From Nitrospira defluvii (lineage in GTDB: Bacteria > Nitrospirota > Nitrospiria > Nitrospirales > Nitrospiraceae), in assembly GCF_905220995.1 (NCBI RefSeq), contig NZ_CAJNBJ010000016.1, forward strand, positions 124,001 to 188,000: a stretch of DNA of 64,000 nt. Reading direction: 5' to 3'. The first letter of the stretch is position 1; each line of letters starts with the position of its first letter. Made by a program: the position numbers and the translations under genes. Positions 36,649 through 46,374 of this stretch are shown one piece after another. The notes under the pieces are model-generated. The model was not told the DNA's origin. It searched no databases and was given only the letters and a program-made list of their open reading frames with translations.

Positions 36649-37170
36649 TTAACGAGCCTCCGGCGGCGATTCTCCCATCACCTGCTCCAGGTACGAGGCG
36701 ATCTTGTTCAACGCCCCGGCGCTCAACTTTCTTCCATACCACGTCGGCATGGTATCTGGGGGAAAACCCGGGACCACATAGGTTCCCGGCGACACAATCG
36801 ACTCCACGATATATTCCCGAACCGTCTGCGCCTGCCCCCGGTATTGCGGGTCGGTCAGACGGCTTGGGCCCGTCTTGCCCAGCCACAGAGGTGGGCCTAC
36901 CTTTCCGTTCGCTCCGGCGATCCCCGGAATCTGATGACAGACCGTACACCCGGCACGCACGAAGAGTTCCTGAATCGACTCCTCGCCGGTCACCAATGGC
37001 ATCATATTGGGGTCAATCCGGGGAACCACCGGCGGGACGAGCGACGACGTCGGTGAATTTTGAATCCCGGCCAAGGCAACCAGCAGGACAAATCCGGCCA
37101 CTAACGCGGCAACAGCCTTGTTCTTTTGATTCGAGGGTGGAACTGATGGGGAAGAGGTTGGACCGAGCAT
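36649..37170 (-). CDS. Membrane-anchored mono-haem cytochrome c
   Basis: The 173-residue protein has a cytoplasmic start, a single membrane helix (AVAALVAGFVLLVALAGI, about residues 22-40) and a periplasmic class I cytochrome c domain. The haem site is AGCTVCHQIPGI (CxxCH near residue 82) and the Met ligand is probably in PPDTMPTWYG. It shuttles electrons at the periplasmic face. The SUMF1-domain gene lies upstream on the same strand, 106 bases away; no oxidase or other redox partner is in the window. It resembles the cytochrome subunits of terminal oxidases and the many small cytochromes of nitrite oxidisers, but a partner cannot be named. Confidence 0.88.
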   Translation of the reverse strand: MLGPTSSPSVPPSNQKNKAVAALVAGFVLLVALAGIQNSPTSSLVPPVVPRIDPNMMPLVTGEESIQELFVRAGCTVCHQIPGIAGANGKVGPPLWLGKTGPSRLTDPQYRGQAQTVREYIVESIVSPGTYVVPGFPPDTMPTWYGRKLSAGALNKIASYLEQVMGESPPEAR

Positions 37171-37276
37171 ACCCAGGATAAACGCCCCTTACACGCGTGT
37201 TGCACCTACCATACTACGGGATATTTGAGCCGGGCAACCAGATGTCAGGCGGCTCAAGTGGCAAGATGGCCGTTGG

Positions 37277-38134
37277 CTACTGAGCAGCATCCATTGCGCA
37301 ACGAAACCCGATCGTACGATCCTGAAAATCCGGCTCCGCAGAAACACGGGCTGATGCTCGGAGCGCCACCGGAAGATCAGACCAGGAGCCGCCACGAATC
37401 ACCTTTTTCTCTCCTTTTGCCGGACCAGCGGGATTCTTATCGGGGCTCTTCGCATAATATTCGCGATCATACCAGTCGGCGACCCATTCCGCCGCATTGC
37501 CAGCCATGTGGTGGAGGCCGTAGGGGCTTCGTCCCCCCTCCTTCAGACCATGACGAACACTCATGCCTTCGACACCGCCGGCCACGCTGACAAGAGTGAC
37601 CGCTTCATTCACCCACACTCCGCGATTGTAGTTGGCAATGTCCACAAACGGCTGCATAGGGCCCCAGGGGTATCTTCGTCCATCCGTTCCCCGCGCTCCC
37701 TTTTCCCACTCAGCTTCCGTGGGCAGCCTCTTCCCGGCCCAGGTACAGTAGGCTGACGCATCAGCCCAACTGACTCCAACCGCTGGACGATCCCCCACCG
37801 TCTCTGCCGCCTCATCGTCCCAGGTCGGCGGAGCATCACGTTGCGCCTCCTGAAGGAACTTTCGATAGAGGCGCATTGACACTTCGTATCGATCGATCGC
37901 ATAGGCATTAAGGGTTACGACATGTTCCGGTCGTTCAGCAGGTAGACCTTCGTTGCTTCCCATCGTAAACGCGCCAGCCGGAATCAACACCATCGGCGCG
38001 CCATCCTTACCTTGAATGACAGTGGGTACTGCTTGCTGGCTAGCTGCGACAGACTGTGGTTCCTCGGTCGCAACGCCCCAGGTCGCGGAGAGTAGAAGCG
38101 CAGACATCACGACCGCCGTGGCAAATAGACGCAT
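37277..38134 (-). CDS. SUMF1/FGE-fold exported protein, probably not a true formylglycine enzyme
   Basis: The 285-residue protein has a signal peptide (MRLFATAVVMSALLLSATWG) and a SUMF1 domain: MVLIPAGAFTMGSNEGLPAE, PAVGVSWADASAYCTWAGKR, LPTEAEWEKGARG, YGLHHMAGNAAEWVADWYD, VIRGGSWSDLPVALRAS and IGFRCA. The active-site cysteine pair that true formylglycine-generating enzymes carry after the GGS motif is absent, and there is no sulfatase nearby. It is more likely a ligand-binding or redox-accessory member of the fold. ATG 38134 has GGGAGG upstream; a longer in-frame start is rejected. It precedes the cytochrome c gene on the same strand. Confidence 0.85.
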   Translation of the reverse strand: MRLFATAVVMSALLLSATWGVATEEPQSVAASQQAVPTVIQGKDGAPMVLIPAGAFTMGSNEGLPAERPEHVVTLNAYAIDRYEVSMRLYRKFLQEAQRDAPPTWDDEAAETVGDRPAVGVSWADASAYCTWAGKRLPTEAEWEKGARGTDGRRYPWGPMQPFVDIANYNRGVWVNEAVTLVSVAGGVEGMSVRHGLKEGGRSPYGLHHMAGNAAEWVADWYDREYYAKSPDKNPAGPAKGEKKVIRGGSWSDLPVALRASARVSAEPDFQDRTIGFRCAMDAAQ

Positions 38135-38324
38135 ACAGACCTCCCACCCGAGCAACGCGTGTGAGCAATTAATCCCCACGCTTCAGTAAAGTGTAACCGT
38201 GCATGCCACCAAACTCAACTGCACAGCGGACGGGCCGGGAACTAGTTGGGAGGGCGGTCAACAGAGATTTTCCAATTACAAGACTGGACGAAGGGACACA
38301 CGGTGAGGGGCCAACTTCCGTGGA

Positions 38325-38358
38325 AACAACGCGGCCGGCAGGAGGGACCTGCCGGCCG
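38325..38358 (-). terminator. Intrinsic terminator after the small lipoprotein gene
   Basis: A perfect 11-base-pair stem (CGGCCGGCAGG arm at 38332-38342 with 38348-38358) closes a 5-base loop. On the minus strand it is followed by CGTTGTTTCC. It lies 28 bases after the lipoprotein stop. Confidence 0.7.
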
Positions 38359-38386
38359 ATCAACTGGTGGGCAGCGGCGGAAGGGG

Positions 38387-38881
38387 CTACCGGGCAAGTT
38401 CGGCCACTCGACGCTCATGATCCTTGATGGCCCGCGCCGCCGTGAGATCGGGCCGTTCCAGCAGATGATGCAACACTTCGTGCTTGAGCTGAACCATCAG
38501 CGCCCTATGATGAGAAGAGGAGACCGACACATCCTGGAGCAAATTTAGCCAACCCGTCGTCGCCCCCTCATACCGACTGTTCGGCATGGCCGTGCGCAAC
38601 TCCTGAAAGACCGTAATGGCATCCGCCCGATTCTCGAATAGTGCCACCAACGCACGGGTATAGTACGCATCTTCACAAGCAGGCCCCTTGTGGCAATTCT
38701 TCATTCGTATATCCTGGGCATGGGCAATCACCTGTAGCGGTTTCAATTCCCCGGGATCAGCCTGAAAAAATGCGCTACTCGGAAGCGTGGTGGACGACCC
38801 AGGCTTGATCGTCGTGCAGCCTTCAATCCCCCCAACCATCAACATCCAGAGCGCAGCATAAAGAATAGTTCGTTGCGACAT
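38387..38881 (-). CDS. Small lipoprotein, unknown function
   Basis: The 164-residue product starts MSQRTILYAALWMLMVGGIE and has a lipobox (GGIEGC), so it is a predicted lipoprotein. ATG 38881 follows GAGGAGG by six bases; upstream in-frame starts are rejected. The mature part is helical and includes NCHKGPACEDAYYTRALVAL, with two cysteines, and ENRADAITVFQELRTAMPNS, which looks like a single TPR-like hairpin. No homologue is recognised. It is flanked by its own terminator and a 278-base region before the RTX gene end, so it is probably a single-gene unit. Confidence 0.65.
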   Translation of the reverse strand: MSQRTILYAALWMLMVGGIEGCTTIKPGSSTTLPSSAFFQADPGELKPLQVIAHAQDIRMKNCHKGPACEDAYYTRALVALFENRADAITVFQELRTAMPNSRYEGATTGWLNLLQDVSVSSSHHRALMVQLKHEVLHHLLERPDLTAARAIKDHERRVAELAR

Positions 38882-39125
38882 CCTAAGCCTCCTCACAAGC
38901 GAAATAGTGGTAGTGTGTGGATGCTGATCTCTTAGTTCACTCGGATGTTCTGACTGTACCATCGCAACGTGCTTCAGCCATTCCACAGAGGCCGTACCTC
39001 CTTCGTATAGACGGACTAGCTGCACACAACCCTATGCTATATAAATGTTTTTATTAGTCGCAGCTCAGGCGGGCGAGGGTCTGAGGAGGAGGCGGCGCTG
39101 GGAGCAAGTACTCTGAGCGAAATAG

Positions 39126-39153
39126 ATGTCGCCCCCCTGGCGGCAGGCGACAT
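39126..39153 (-). terminator. Terminator-like hairpin at the end of the RTX operon
   Basis: ATGTCGCC and GGCGACAT pair over eight bases around a 12-base loop, starting 7 bases after the RTX stop codon. On the minus strand CTATTTCG follows. The T-run is short, so efficiency is uncertain. Confidence 0.5.
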
Positions 39154-39159
39154 ATCTTC

Positions 39160-42100
39160 CTAGTGCCAGTTTGCGGCAAGAATCTGTTGCACGTCTTGTG
39201 GCCGCTGGGCGATGGCTTGATCCCAACTTAGCCCGGTCTGTTGAGTAAATCCCGCCATTGCCTGAATGAGTTGATTCACCTGAGTGCTCATCAATTGTTG
39301 ACCATTGCCGGCTTGAACCGTTTCAATTTGGTCGGCTTCACCGGCATACCAGTTGGCAATTGTCACCTGATCCGTCGAACTATACACTGCAATACGCAAA
39401 TCATTGGCACTCTGACTCAGCATGAGATCCAGGGGGTTGACCCCGGACGCAAAACTCAAGCGATCCCCGGTCCCACTGGCATCTGTAATCGTGTCCTGGC
39501 CATCTCCACGGGCCAGCAGAAACACGTCATCGCCCGTCCCACCATTAAGCACGTCATTCCCTTTTCCACCCGACAATGTATCGTTGCCGCCGCCCCCCAT
39601 CAAAACGTTGTTGCCGGCGTTGCCGATCAAAGAGTTGGCTAGAGTATTGCCCGTTCCATCGATCGCGGCTGTTCCGGTAAGAGTAAGATTTTCGACATTC
39701 GCACCTAAAGTCCAGGTCACCGAGCTTTGCACCCTATCAATGCCGGCATTCAAGGCCTCGACAACCGTGTCCCCCGCCCCAACCACATAGGTGTCATCCC
39801 CGGCACCGCCGGTCATTGTGTTGGCGGCATTATTGCCTACCAGAATGTTATTGAGCCCGTTACCCGTACCGTTGATCGCGCCTGTGCCTATGAGGGTGAG
39901 GTTTTCAACATTGGTAGCGAGCGTATGCGTCACGGAACTTTGAACGGTATCAATCCCCGCATTCACCGCCTCGACGACAGTATCACCCGCACCAAGGACA
40001 TAGGTATCATTTCCCGTACCACCGGTTAACCGGTTGGCTGCGCTATTTCCGACCAACACGTTGTCTAGTCCATTTCCTGCCCCGTTAATCGCGGAGGTGC
40101 CTGTCAGCGTAAGGTTTTCTACATTGGCACTCAGTGTAAACGTCACAGAGCTTTGAACCGTATCTATGCCGTCCCCGGCTAATTCCGTGACCCTATCGCC
40201 GGCATTGTCTACTATATACAAATCATCTCCCTGCGCTCCGATAAGCGTATCTGCCCCAGCCCCGCCATTGAGAGTGTTGGTGGCGCTGTTACCGATCAGG
40301 GTGTTGGCCAGACTATTACCGGTCCCGTTGACAGCCGCCACACCCATCAAGGTGAGATTTTCGAGATTCGCGCCCAACGTCCAACTGATATCAGACTTCA
40401 CAGTATCGGTCCCGGCACTCGCTCCCTCTACAATGATGTCGCCAACCCCTACCACGTAAGTGTCGTTTCCAGCCCCACCAGTCAGGACATTCACCGCACT
40501 ATTTCCGATTAAAACATTATTCAGAGAGTTGCCGGTACCATTGATGGCGGCGCTTCCAATGAGGGTCAGATTTTCTACATTGGCACCCAGTACGTAGGTC
40601 AGGCTCGTCTGCACCGTATCCGCACCTTGTCCGGCTTGCTCTGTCACCACGTCGCTGAGATTATCGACCACATACAGATCATTTCCGGTTCCTCCGGTCA
40701 TAAGATCTTCGCCCGTCCCCCCGTCCAGAGTGTCATTTCCTGCGCCGCCCAAGAGAGTGTCGTCTCCTCCCACCCCGGACAGTGTATCGTCCGTCAGATT
40801 TCCGTACAGATAGTCCGTCTCTTCGGTGCCTATTAGATTCACGCCTGCCGTGTGGGCCAGCATGGCGTTGTAATCCCAAGTGGTCCCATCTGCGAATGTG
40901 ATGCGGTCAATGCGGAGTGATGAGAACTCAAAAAATCCGCCGAGACTGATTTGATCGGCGGTGTTGTTGATTGTCAAAATCGCATTGCCGCCGAAATCTG
41001 GGGTTGCACGTAATGTCACGTCGCCGGGAGCAATCCCTTCCAAGAGTTGCAATGTGTCGACATCGGATGAATCACCTTGATCGTCGATGGAGTCTTGCCC
41101 GTACCCTCGGCCAAAGAGATAGACGTCATTGCCAACATGGCCCTCCAGAAAATCATTTCCGGCGCCTCCGTCAAGAACATCATTCCCGTCGCTGGCTCGG
41201 ATCTGATCATTCCCCCCCATGCCTCGAATGGTATCGTCACCACTGGAACCATAGATTGATTCGTCAGTCCCGACGCCGATAAAGGTTCGTACGCGGGCAT
41301 CAATCTCGCCAGATGTCCAGATAGTTCCATCCGAAAAAAGGAATTGATCAACCATGTCGGCAGAAGTCTCGTAGTAGGACTGCACGCGTAATTCGTCGGC
41401 AGTCCCATTGATCTTCACGACAAGATCATTTGCCTGCCTCTCGAGGCTCAGATTGGTCGGCGCCACGCCCTCCAGAAACTGCACTTGATCGAGTCCCGAA
41501 TGGGCATACATCTGCATCTCAGTCCGCACGACATCCTGTCCGTACCCAGCGCCGAACACAAATGTATTGTCGCCAGTCCCGATTAACGTGTCGTTGCCCG
41601 CCTGTCCATCGAGTCGATGGGAGCCAGATAGCTCATTATCCAAAGCGTTTCCGATTAAATTCACCTGAGTCGTGGGACTCAGATACACATCGTCTTCAAT
41701 GCTCACATTCTCGACGTTGTCGGGCGCCTGAAATGTGAGCGACTCAGTCGGAGTGAGGTAAATCGTGTCGCGGCCTGCATCCGCTTCCTCGGTGATGATT
41801 TGGCCCATAGACCGCAGGTGGTACGCATCATCCCCGGCACCACCGAACAGCTGGTCGGCAACACCAGCCGAATCCAAACTGTCATTGCCCTCGCCACCAC
41901 GCAACACGTTGTATCCTTCGTTTCCATACAGTCGGTCATTCCCAGCGCCACCATCTAATTCATCATCACCCTCATTACCTTCTAAGACATCATCGCCCAA
42001 CCCACCGATCAACACATCGTTGCCGCCACGCCCATACAGCAAATCCTCAGCCTGGCTCCCTTGCATGTGGTCGGCAAAGCTCGTTCCATGCAACGTTCCT

Positions 42101-45100
42101 CCAGTGACAGGGGAGGATAACTGAAATCCGCGGGCCAGCAGCTCACCACTCGTCAACACCGTCCCATTGGCAAATTCGAACTGACGGATGGTGTGAAACT
42201 CGGCCGGAGCATTTAATCCAAAGCCGGTGATCTCAATTAAATCTTCATTACCCACGCGCAAAACTAGCGTGTCTGCCGGTGCCACATCCAAACTCAGTGA
42301 TTCGGCAGTAATTCCTGCACCGAAGATGAGTCGATTGCTTACCACCCCATCATCTTGAATCGTATCAGCGCCGTCCCCCAGATAAAATCGATACGTATCG
42401 AGCCCGCTGCCCCCAATCAGAAGATCATCTCCGCTCCCGCCCTGAAGTTCATCATCTCCACCGCCGCCTTGCAGCACATCATTCCCCTCCCCGCCGTCCA
42501 ACACGTCCGCGCCTACCTGGCTAAGAAAGAACGGGGAATCTCCGAAGAGCAGATCATTGCCGGCTTCACCATAGAGAAGGTCGTCACCAGCATCTCCAAC
42601 AAGCTGATCTGAACCCTCTCCACCAAACAGCTGGTCCTGCCCTGCACCAGCCCATAGCTCATCATCTCCCTCTTCCCCATCCAACGTATCGTTTCCGCCT
42701 GCAAGACTCAGAAGGGTAGGATTGTTCCCATCGCCGTACAGAAAATCGTTCCCTGCCCCCCCGGCCAGCGCGTCATCTCCCTCCCGCCCCTGCACATCGT
42801 CGATCCCGTCACCTCCATCAAGCTGATCATGCCCGAATCCCCCGTTCAGCAAATCGTCGCCGGCTTCGCCGGAGAGCACATCATCCCCATCTTGACCAAA
42901 GAGCGCGTCGGCCCCATCACCGCCGAAAAGTGTATCGCTGCCGAGATCTCCTTGGAGTTCGTCATCCCCTGCGTCCCCAAACAGCGTGTCGTCGCCCTCC
43001 TGGCCAATCAGGCGATCATTGCCAACACCGCCCCAGAGCGCGTCATCTCCAAGACCACCCTGCAACTCATCATCGTCAGCGCCGCCATCGAGGAAATCAT
43101 TTCCTCCAAATCCGGCGAGCCGATCCACCCCGCTTCCACCGTACAGAATATCGTCGCCGCCACCCCCCTGGAGCTCGTCTGCTCCGGCACCCCCGTCAAG
43201 AATATCGTCGGCCCCTGGGTCGCCGGAAAAGTCACCGATTAAGAGGTCATCCCCATCACCTCCGGAGAGCATGTCCGATCCAGCGCCTCCGAACAACGAG
43301 TCGTTACCCTCGCCCCCATCAAGCCAATCATCGCCTGCTATCGTTTGAGTGAAATCCGACTCACCATACAGCCGATCGTCACCGGCTCCGCCAAGGAGAA
43401 TGTCATTGCCGCCATCGCCGACAAGCAAATCGTTGCCCGCCCCTCCATCAAGATAGTCGTCGCCACCAGTCAACGAAATGACCCCAGCTTGTGCTGTTCG
43501 GTTCCATATGGAATTGTCATGCACCAGTCCGATCCAACCCGTGGGCCGATTTTCTCCCCGAAGCACATCATCCCCATCACCGCCCAACAGCACATCCGCC
43601 CCCATCTCTCCCATCAACGTGTCGTGACCCGCCCCGCCGTCGGCATAGTGCGCCCCACTTCCAATCATTGGTTCCGTGAAGCTCAAATAATTTGCCGTCC
43701 CCACGGCATAGTCGTCACCATCGCCACCCAAAAACAGATCTCCATCGGTCACCAAGGCATAATCATCACCATATCCGCCGATCAAATAATCATTCCCATA
43801 ACCGCCGAAGAACACGTCATGACCGGTTCCGCCATCCAACAGATCGTCAAACGCACCAAGTACAGGCGCATGGTCTCCATGAAGCACATCGTTGCCACCG
43901 TCTGCATGAACCTCTATTGCCCCTAAGCCTCCGGGAACCCACTCTTCCGGATCTGCATCGCCTATATAGGTGTCAGCAAAAGGTCCTGTCGGAACTCCCG
44001 TGTCGCGCGGCATCCCTGCCATGTCCCGCAACTGAATTCCCATCTGACCGCTCTGGAAATTCTCGTTGACGACGAGAACACCATTGATCAGCAGATCTGA
44101 CCCCGACATGACATAGGTGGTGTGGCCATCGAGACTGGTATACGTATTCGTGGCATCCCCGGAACGGCGAACACCGCCCTGCAACACACGACCGTCGAAA
44201 ATGATTTGCCCTAGCGCATCACTATCTTCGATCTGATCCATCCCGTCGCCGGAATGATAGATGTACGTGTCAAAGCCGATGCCGCCTTCGAGGAGGTCGT
44301 TGCCGCCCATGCCAGTCAGCCGATTGTTACCGCTATTGCCTGTGATTCTGTTATCCAGATTGTTGCCTGTCCCTGAAGTATTTCCCATTCCAGTCAGGGC
44401 TAGGTTCTCCACGTGTGCGCCAAGTGAGAAATTGGCCGAAGCAAGAACCTCGTCAAGCCCACCATTTTCCATCTCAACGACTTTGTCGCCCAAATTATCG
44501 ACAATATAGGTATCGTCTCCGGCACCTCCAGTCATGCGATCAGCACCACGACCTCCGTCAAGAAAATCTCCGCCTCGCTGCCCTAGTAAAATATCGTTAT
44601 CAGCTTCGCCAAACAGTCTATCGTTATCTTCACCACCTTCGAGATAGTCTTCCCCACCAGCCCCGCGAATCGTGTCCTCTCCAGTCCCACCATAGATATG
44701 GTCGCTTCCACGTCTTCCGATATATTCCCGCCCCTCAGCATCTCCAAAGATCACGGCCTCTGTCGCCGTTGCCCCACGTTGATTGTCAAAGAAGCTGGTC
44801 TCATCAACAAACAAGGTCTGGCTTGCCGCGAGCCCGTCTGCCTGGTTGAAACGCAATTTTTCGGCCAACAATTCGGCTCGGTCGCTGAGTGCCATCTGAG
44901 TCCACACACCGGTACCGGTACTCGCCTCATATAAATCGAGCGACTGATCCTGGTTGTGAAGGGCAAGATAGTCGACGCCCTTCACGGCAAAGGGATTCAG
45001 CTCACGAAGCGCATACCGGTAGGCAAGTCCATCGGTGTCCGCTTGTCGAGCAACGGCAAGAATTTCGCTACTGCTCTTACTGACAAAGCTGACGATTTGA

Positions 45101-46374
45101 TACGCCTGCATTTCCGCCGCGACCTTGACCGCTTGGACATTAGCGTAGAAGGAGTTCCTGAACGTGAGGTTGCCAAAATCATTCGCTTCCCGGCCATATA
45201 ATGTCGGGGTGTAATTCGGAACGAGAATATATCCAAGAGAGTCCAGCGCTTGTTCGAGAGAATTTCCTTCCGCGACACCCGACACTCCGACAAATCCTGA
45301 TGCAGATTGACTAGAGGAGGCCGAAAAGATCTCCTCGATAGTGCTTCTCTGCAAACTCCTATCAACCGTCTGAAACAAATCCATCAGCGCCAGCGAGTCC
45401 ACTAGGAGCGTGATACTGTGCGTGGTTCCCACGCTGCCAATTTCGACGTTCGGCTGACCTTCTATAAAGATCGTGGTCGGCGTCGCATGGATGCCTGAAT
45501 TAGCCACAAACAATTGATCGTTATGAGTCGCTGCCCCAACTAACTGCGTGATGCGATCAAAGCCAGGCCCTGTCCCAATCTCACCAGGCGGAAGAAACGA
45601 ATTGGTAGTGCTGAAACCCAAGACGATGGATTGCCGAACATCTCGATATCGCTGATCCGTATACACGCTCCCCATGTTCCCACTGACAAACCAGGTGGAA
45701 TCGATGGCGTCAAGCTGCGTTTCGGCAAGCTGAAGCATTTCTCGGATCCGTTCCCCCTCAGGGAGACCAGCCGTGCCGCCAACGATTCGCCCACGCCCTG
45801 CCCCATTAAACGTATAGGTGGCTTGAACCTCATTAGCATGGAGTTCCGTAAACACCGTCGCCAAATGGCCGCCTAATGAATACCCCGTGACATTGAGCAT
45901 GACTCCCGGTGGCAGTTTGGCAGGGTCGGCCTTGAGTTCCCGATAATACTTTTCCATGCTCACCAACTGCGCCAGCGCAAACCCGGTTCCCGCAATCTCC
46001 CCATCGGCGCCAGGCAAACCGTCTCGTTCCCAATCACCGCCGGCATCTTGATGTTGAGCTTCCGTACTCCTGAAAGAGAGCGTGTATTCGCCGGTGGTCT
46101 GATCCTTCATCAACGTCGCCGAAAACCCTGTAGCATCATTGGCGTGATGATCGATGATCTGAAACCGCTGCACAAAATCATGAGCTTGCCCATGGCTAAG
46201 CGTTCCGGTAAAGCGAGTAAAGCCTGCTTCGGGAAAGCCTTCGGCATTATTGCCAAGCAGCAAACGTCTAGCCACCTGTTCGGGGCTACTTAAATCGACA
46301 TTGTTCAAATAGCTCTCCGCTGCCATCTGTTGCAACGCGAACCGGAGCCAATTTGAAATGTTACTTTGCGACAT
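39160..46374 (-). CDS. Giant RTX protein with N-terminal lipase-like domain, type I secreted
   Basis: The 2,404-residue protein has no signal peptide. Residues about 20-350 form an alpha/beta-hydrolase-like domain with the nucleophile motif VTGYSLGGHLATVF (Ser166), a TYTFNGAGRGRIVGG strand and a His-containing GTTHSITLLVDSLALM segment, as in RTX lipases. From about residue 550 to 2,300 there are dozens of calcium-binding nonapeptide repeats (GGAGDDTYIVD, GGNGNDxLxG type) interrupted by VENLTLTGTAAINGTGN units. The C-terminal 60 residues (ANWYAGEADQIETVQAG onward) are the likely uncleaved secretion signal. Its start overlaps the upstream gene by 14 bases and the HlyB/HlyD exporter lies in the same operon. 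It is probably a surface or secreted lipase/adhesin. Confidence 0.9.
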   Translation of the reverse strand: MSQSNISNWLRFALQQMAAESYLNNVDLSSPEQVARRLLLGNNAEGFPEAGFTRFTGTLSHGQAHDFVQRFQIIDHHANDATGFSATLMKDQTTGEYTLSFRSTEAQHQDAGGDWERDGLPGADGEIAGTGFALAQLVSMEKYYRELKADPAKLPPGVMLNVTGYSLGGHLATVFTELHANEVQATYTFNGAGRGRIVGGTAGLPEGERIREMLQLAETQLDAIDSTWFVSGNMGSVYTDQRYRDVRQSIVLGFSTTNSFLPPGEIGTGPGFDRITQLVGAATHNDQLFVANSGIHATPTTIFIEGQPNVEIGSVGTTHSITLLVDSLALMDLFQTVDRSLQRSTIEEIFSASSSQSASGFVGVSGVAEGNSLEQALDSLGYILVPNYTPTLYGREANDFGNLTFRNSFYANVQAVKVAAEMQAYQIVSFVSKSSSEILAVARQADTDGLAYRYALRELNPFAVKGVDYLALHNQDQSLDLYEASTGTGVWTQMALSDRAELLAEKLRFNQADGLAASQTLFVDETSFFDNQRGATATEAVIFGDAEGREYIGRRGSDHIYGGTGEDTIRGAGGEDYLEGGEDNDRLFGEADNDILLGQRGGDFLDGGRGADRMTGGAGDDTYIVDNLGDKVVEMENGGLDEVLASANFSLGAHVENLALTGMGNTSGTGNNLDNRITGNSGNNRLTGMGGNDLLEGGIGFDTYIYHSGDGMDQIEDSDALGQIIFDGRVLQGGVRRSGDATNTYTSLDGHTTYVMSGSDLLINGVLVVNENFQSGQMGIQLRDMAGMPRDTGVPTGPFADTYIGDADPEEWVPGGLGAIEVHADGGNDVLHGDHAPVLGAFDDLLDGGTGHDVFFGGYGNDYLIGGYGDDYALVTDGDLFLGGDGDDYAVGTANYLSFTEPMIGSGAHYADGGAGHDTLMGEMGADVLLGGDGDDVLRGENRPTGWIGLVHDNSIWNRTAQAGVISLTGGDDYLDGGAGNDLLVGDGGNDILLGGAGDDRLYGESDFTQTIAGDDWLDGGEGNDSLFGGAGSDMLSGGDGDDLLIGDFSGDPGADDILDGGAGADELQGGGGDDILYGGSGVDRLAGFGGNDFLDGGADDDELQGGLGDDALWGGVGNDRLIGQEGDDTLFGDAGDDELQGDLGSDTLFGGDGADALFGQDGDDVLSGEAGDDLLNGGFGHDQLDGGDGIDDVQGREGDDALAGGAGNDFLYGDGNNPTLLSLAGGNDTLDGEEGDDELWAGAGQDQLFGGEGSDQLVGDAGDDLLYGEAGNDLLFGDSPFFLSQVGADVLDGGEGNDVLQGGGGDDELQGGSGDDLLIGGSGLDTYRFYLGDGADTIQDDGVVSNRLIFGAGITAESLSLDVAPADTLVLRVGNEDLIEITGFGLNAPAEFHTIRQFEFANGTVLTSGELLARGFQLSSPVTGGTLHGTSFADHMQGSQAEDLLYGRGGNDVLIGGLGDDVLEGNEGDDELDGGAGNDRLYGNEGYNVLRGGEGNDSLDSAGVADQLFGGAGDDAYHLRSMGQIITEEADAGRDTIYLTPTESLTFQAPDNVENVSIEDDVYLSPTTQVNLIGNALDNELSGSHRLDGQAGNDTLIGTGDNTFVFGAGYGQDVVRTEMQMYAHSGLDQVQFLEGVAPTNLSLERQANDLVVKINGTADELRVQSYYETSADMVDQFLFSDGTIWTSGEIDARVRTFIGVGTDESIYGSSGDDTIRGMGGNDQIRASDGNDVLDGGAGNDFLEGHVGNDVYLFGRGYGQDSIDDQGDSSDVDTLQLLEGIAPGDVTLRATPDFGGNAILTINNTADQISLGGFFEFSSLRIDRITFADGTTWDYNAMLAHTAGVNLIGTEETDYLYGNLTDDTLSGVGGDDTLLGGAGNDTLDGGTGEDLMTGGTGNDLYVVDNLSDVVTEQAGQGADTVQTSLTYVLGANVENLTLIGSAAINGTGNSLNNVLIGNSAVNVLTGGAGNDTYVVGVGDIIVEGASAGTDTVKSDISWTLGANLENLTLMGVAAVNGTGNSLANTLIGNSATNTLNGGAGADTLIGAQGDDLYIVDNAGDRVTELAGDGIDTVQSSVTFTLSANVENLTLTGTSAINGAGNGLDNVLVGNSAANRLTGGTGNDTYVLGAGDTVVEAVNAGIDTVQSSVTHTLATNVENLTLIGTGAINGTGNGLNNILVGNNAANTMTGGAGDDTYVVGAGDTVVEALNAGIDRVQSSVTWTLGANVENLTLTGTAAIDGTGNTLANSLIGNAGNNVLMGGGGNDTLSGGKGNDVLNGGTGDDVFLLARGDGQDTITDASGTGDRLSFASGVNPLDLMLSQSANDLRIAVYSSTDQVTIANWYAGEADQIETVQAGNGQQLMSTQVNQLIQAMAGFTQQTGLSWDQAIAQRPQDVQQILAANWH
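39610..40690 (-). repeat. Tandem 213-base coding repeats in the RTX gene
   Basis: Five successive units encode the pattern DTYVxGxGDxVxE...VENLTLxGxAxINGTGN...NxLxGGxG. Unit starts are near 40680, 40463, 40225, 40012 and 39799, giving periods of 213 to 238 bases (71 to 79 residues). The units are similar enough at DNA level to recombine, so copy number may vary between strains. Confidence 0.7.

Noticed and set aside
37199-37260. TTGAGCC/GGCTCAA inverted repeat between the SUMF1 gene and the cytochrome gene
   Set aside because: Seven-base stem with a 19-base loop and no T-run; too weak to call a terminator.
39610-44600. Regular repeats considered as a CRISPR array
   Set aside because: Repeats are in frame with the RTX protein, are imperfect and have no unique spacers of uniform length.
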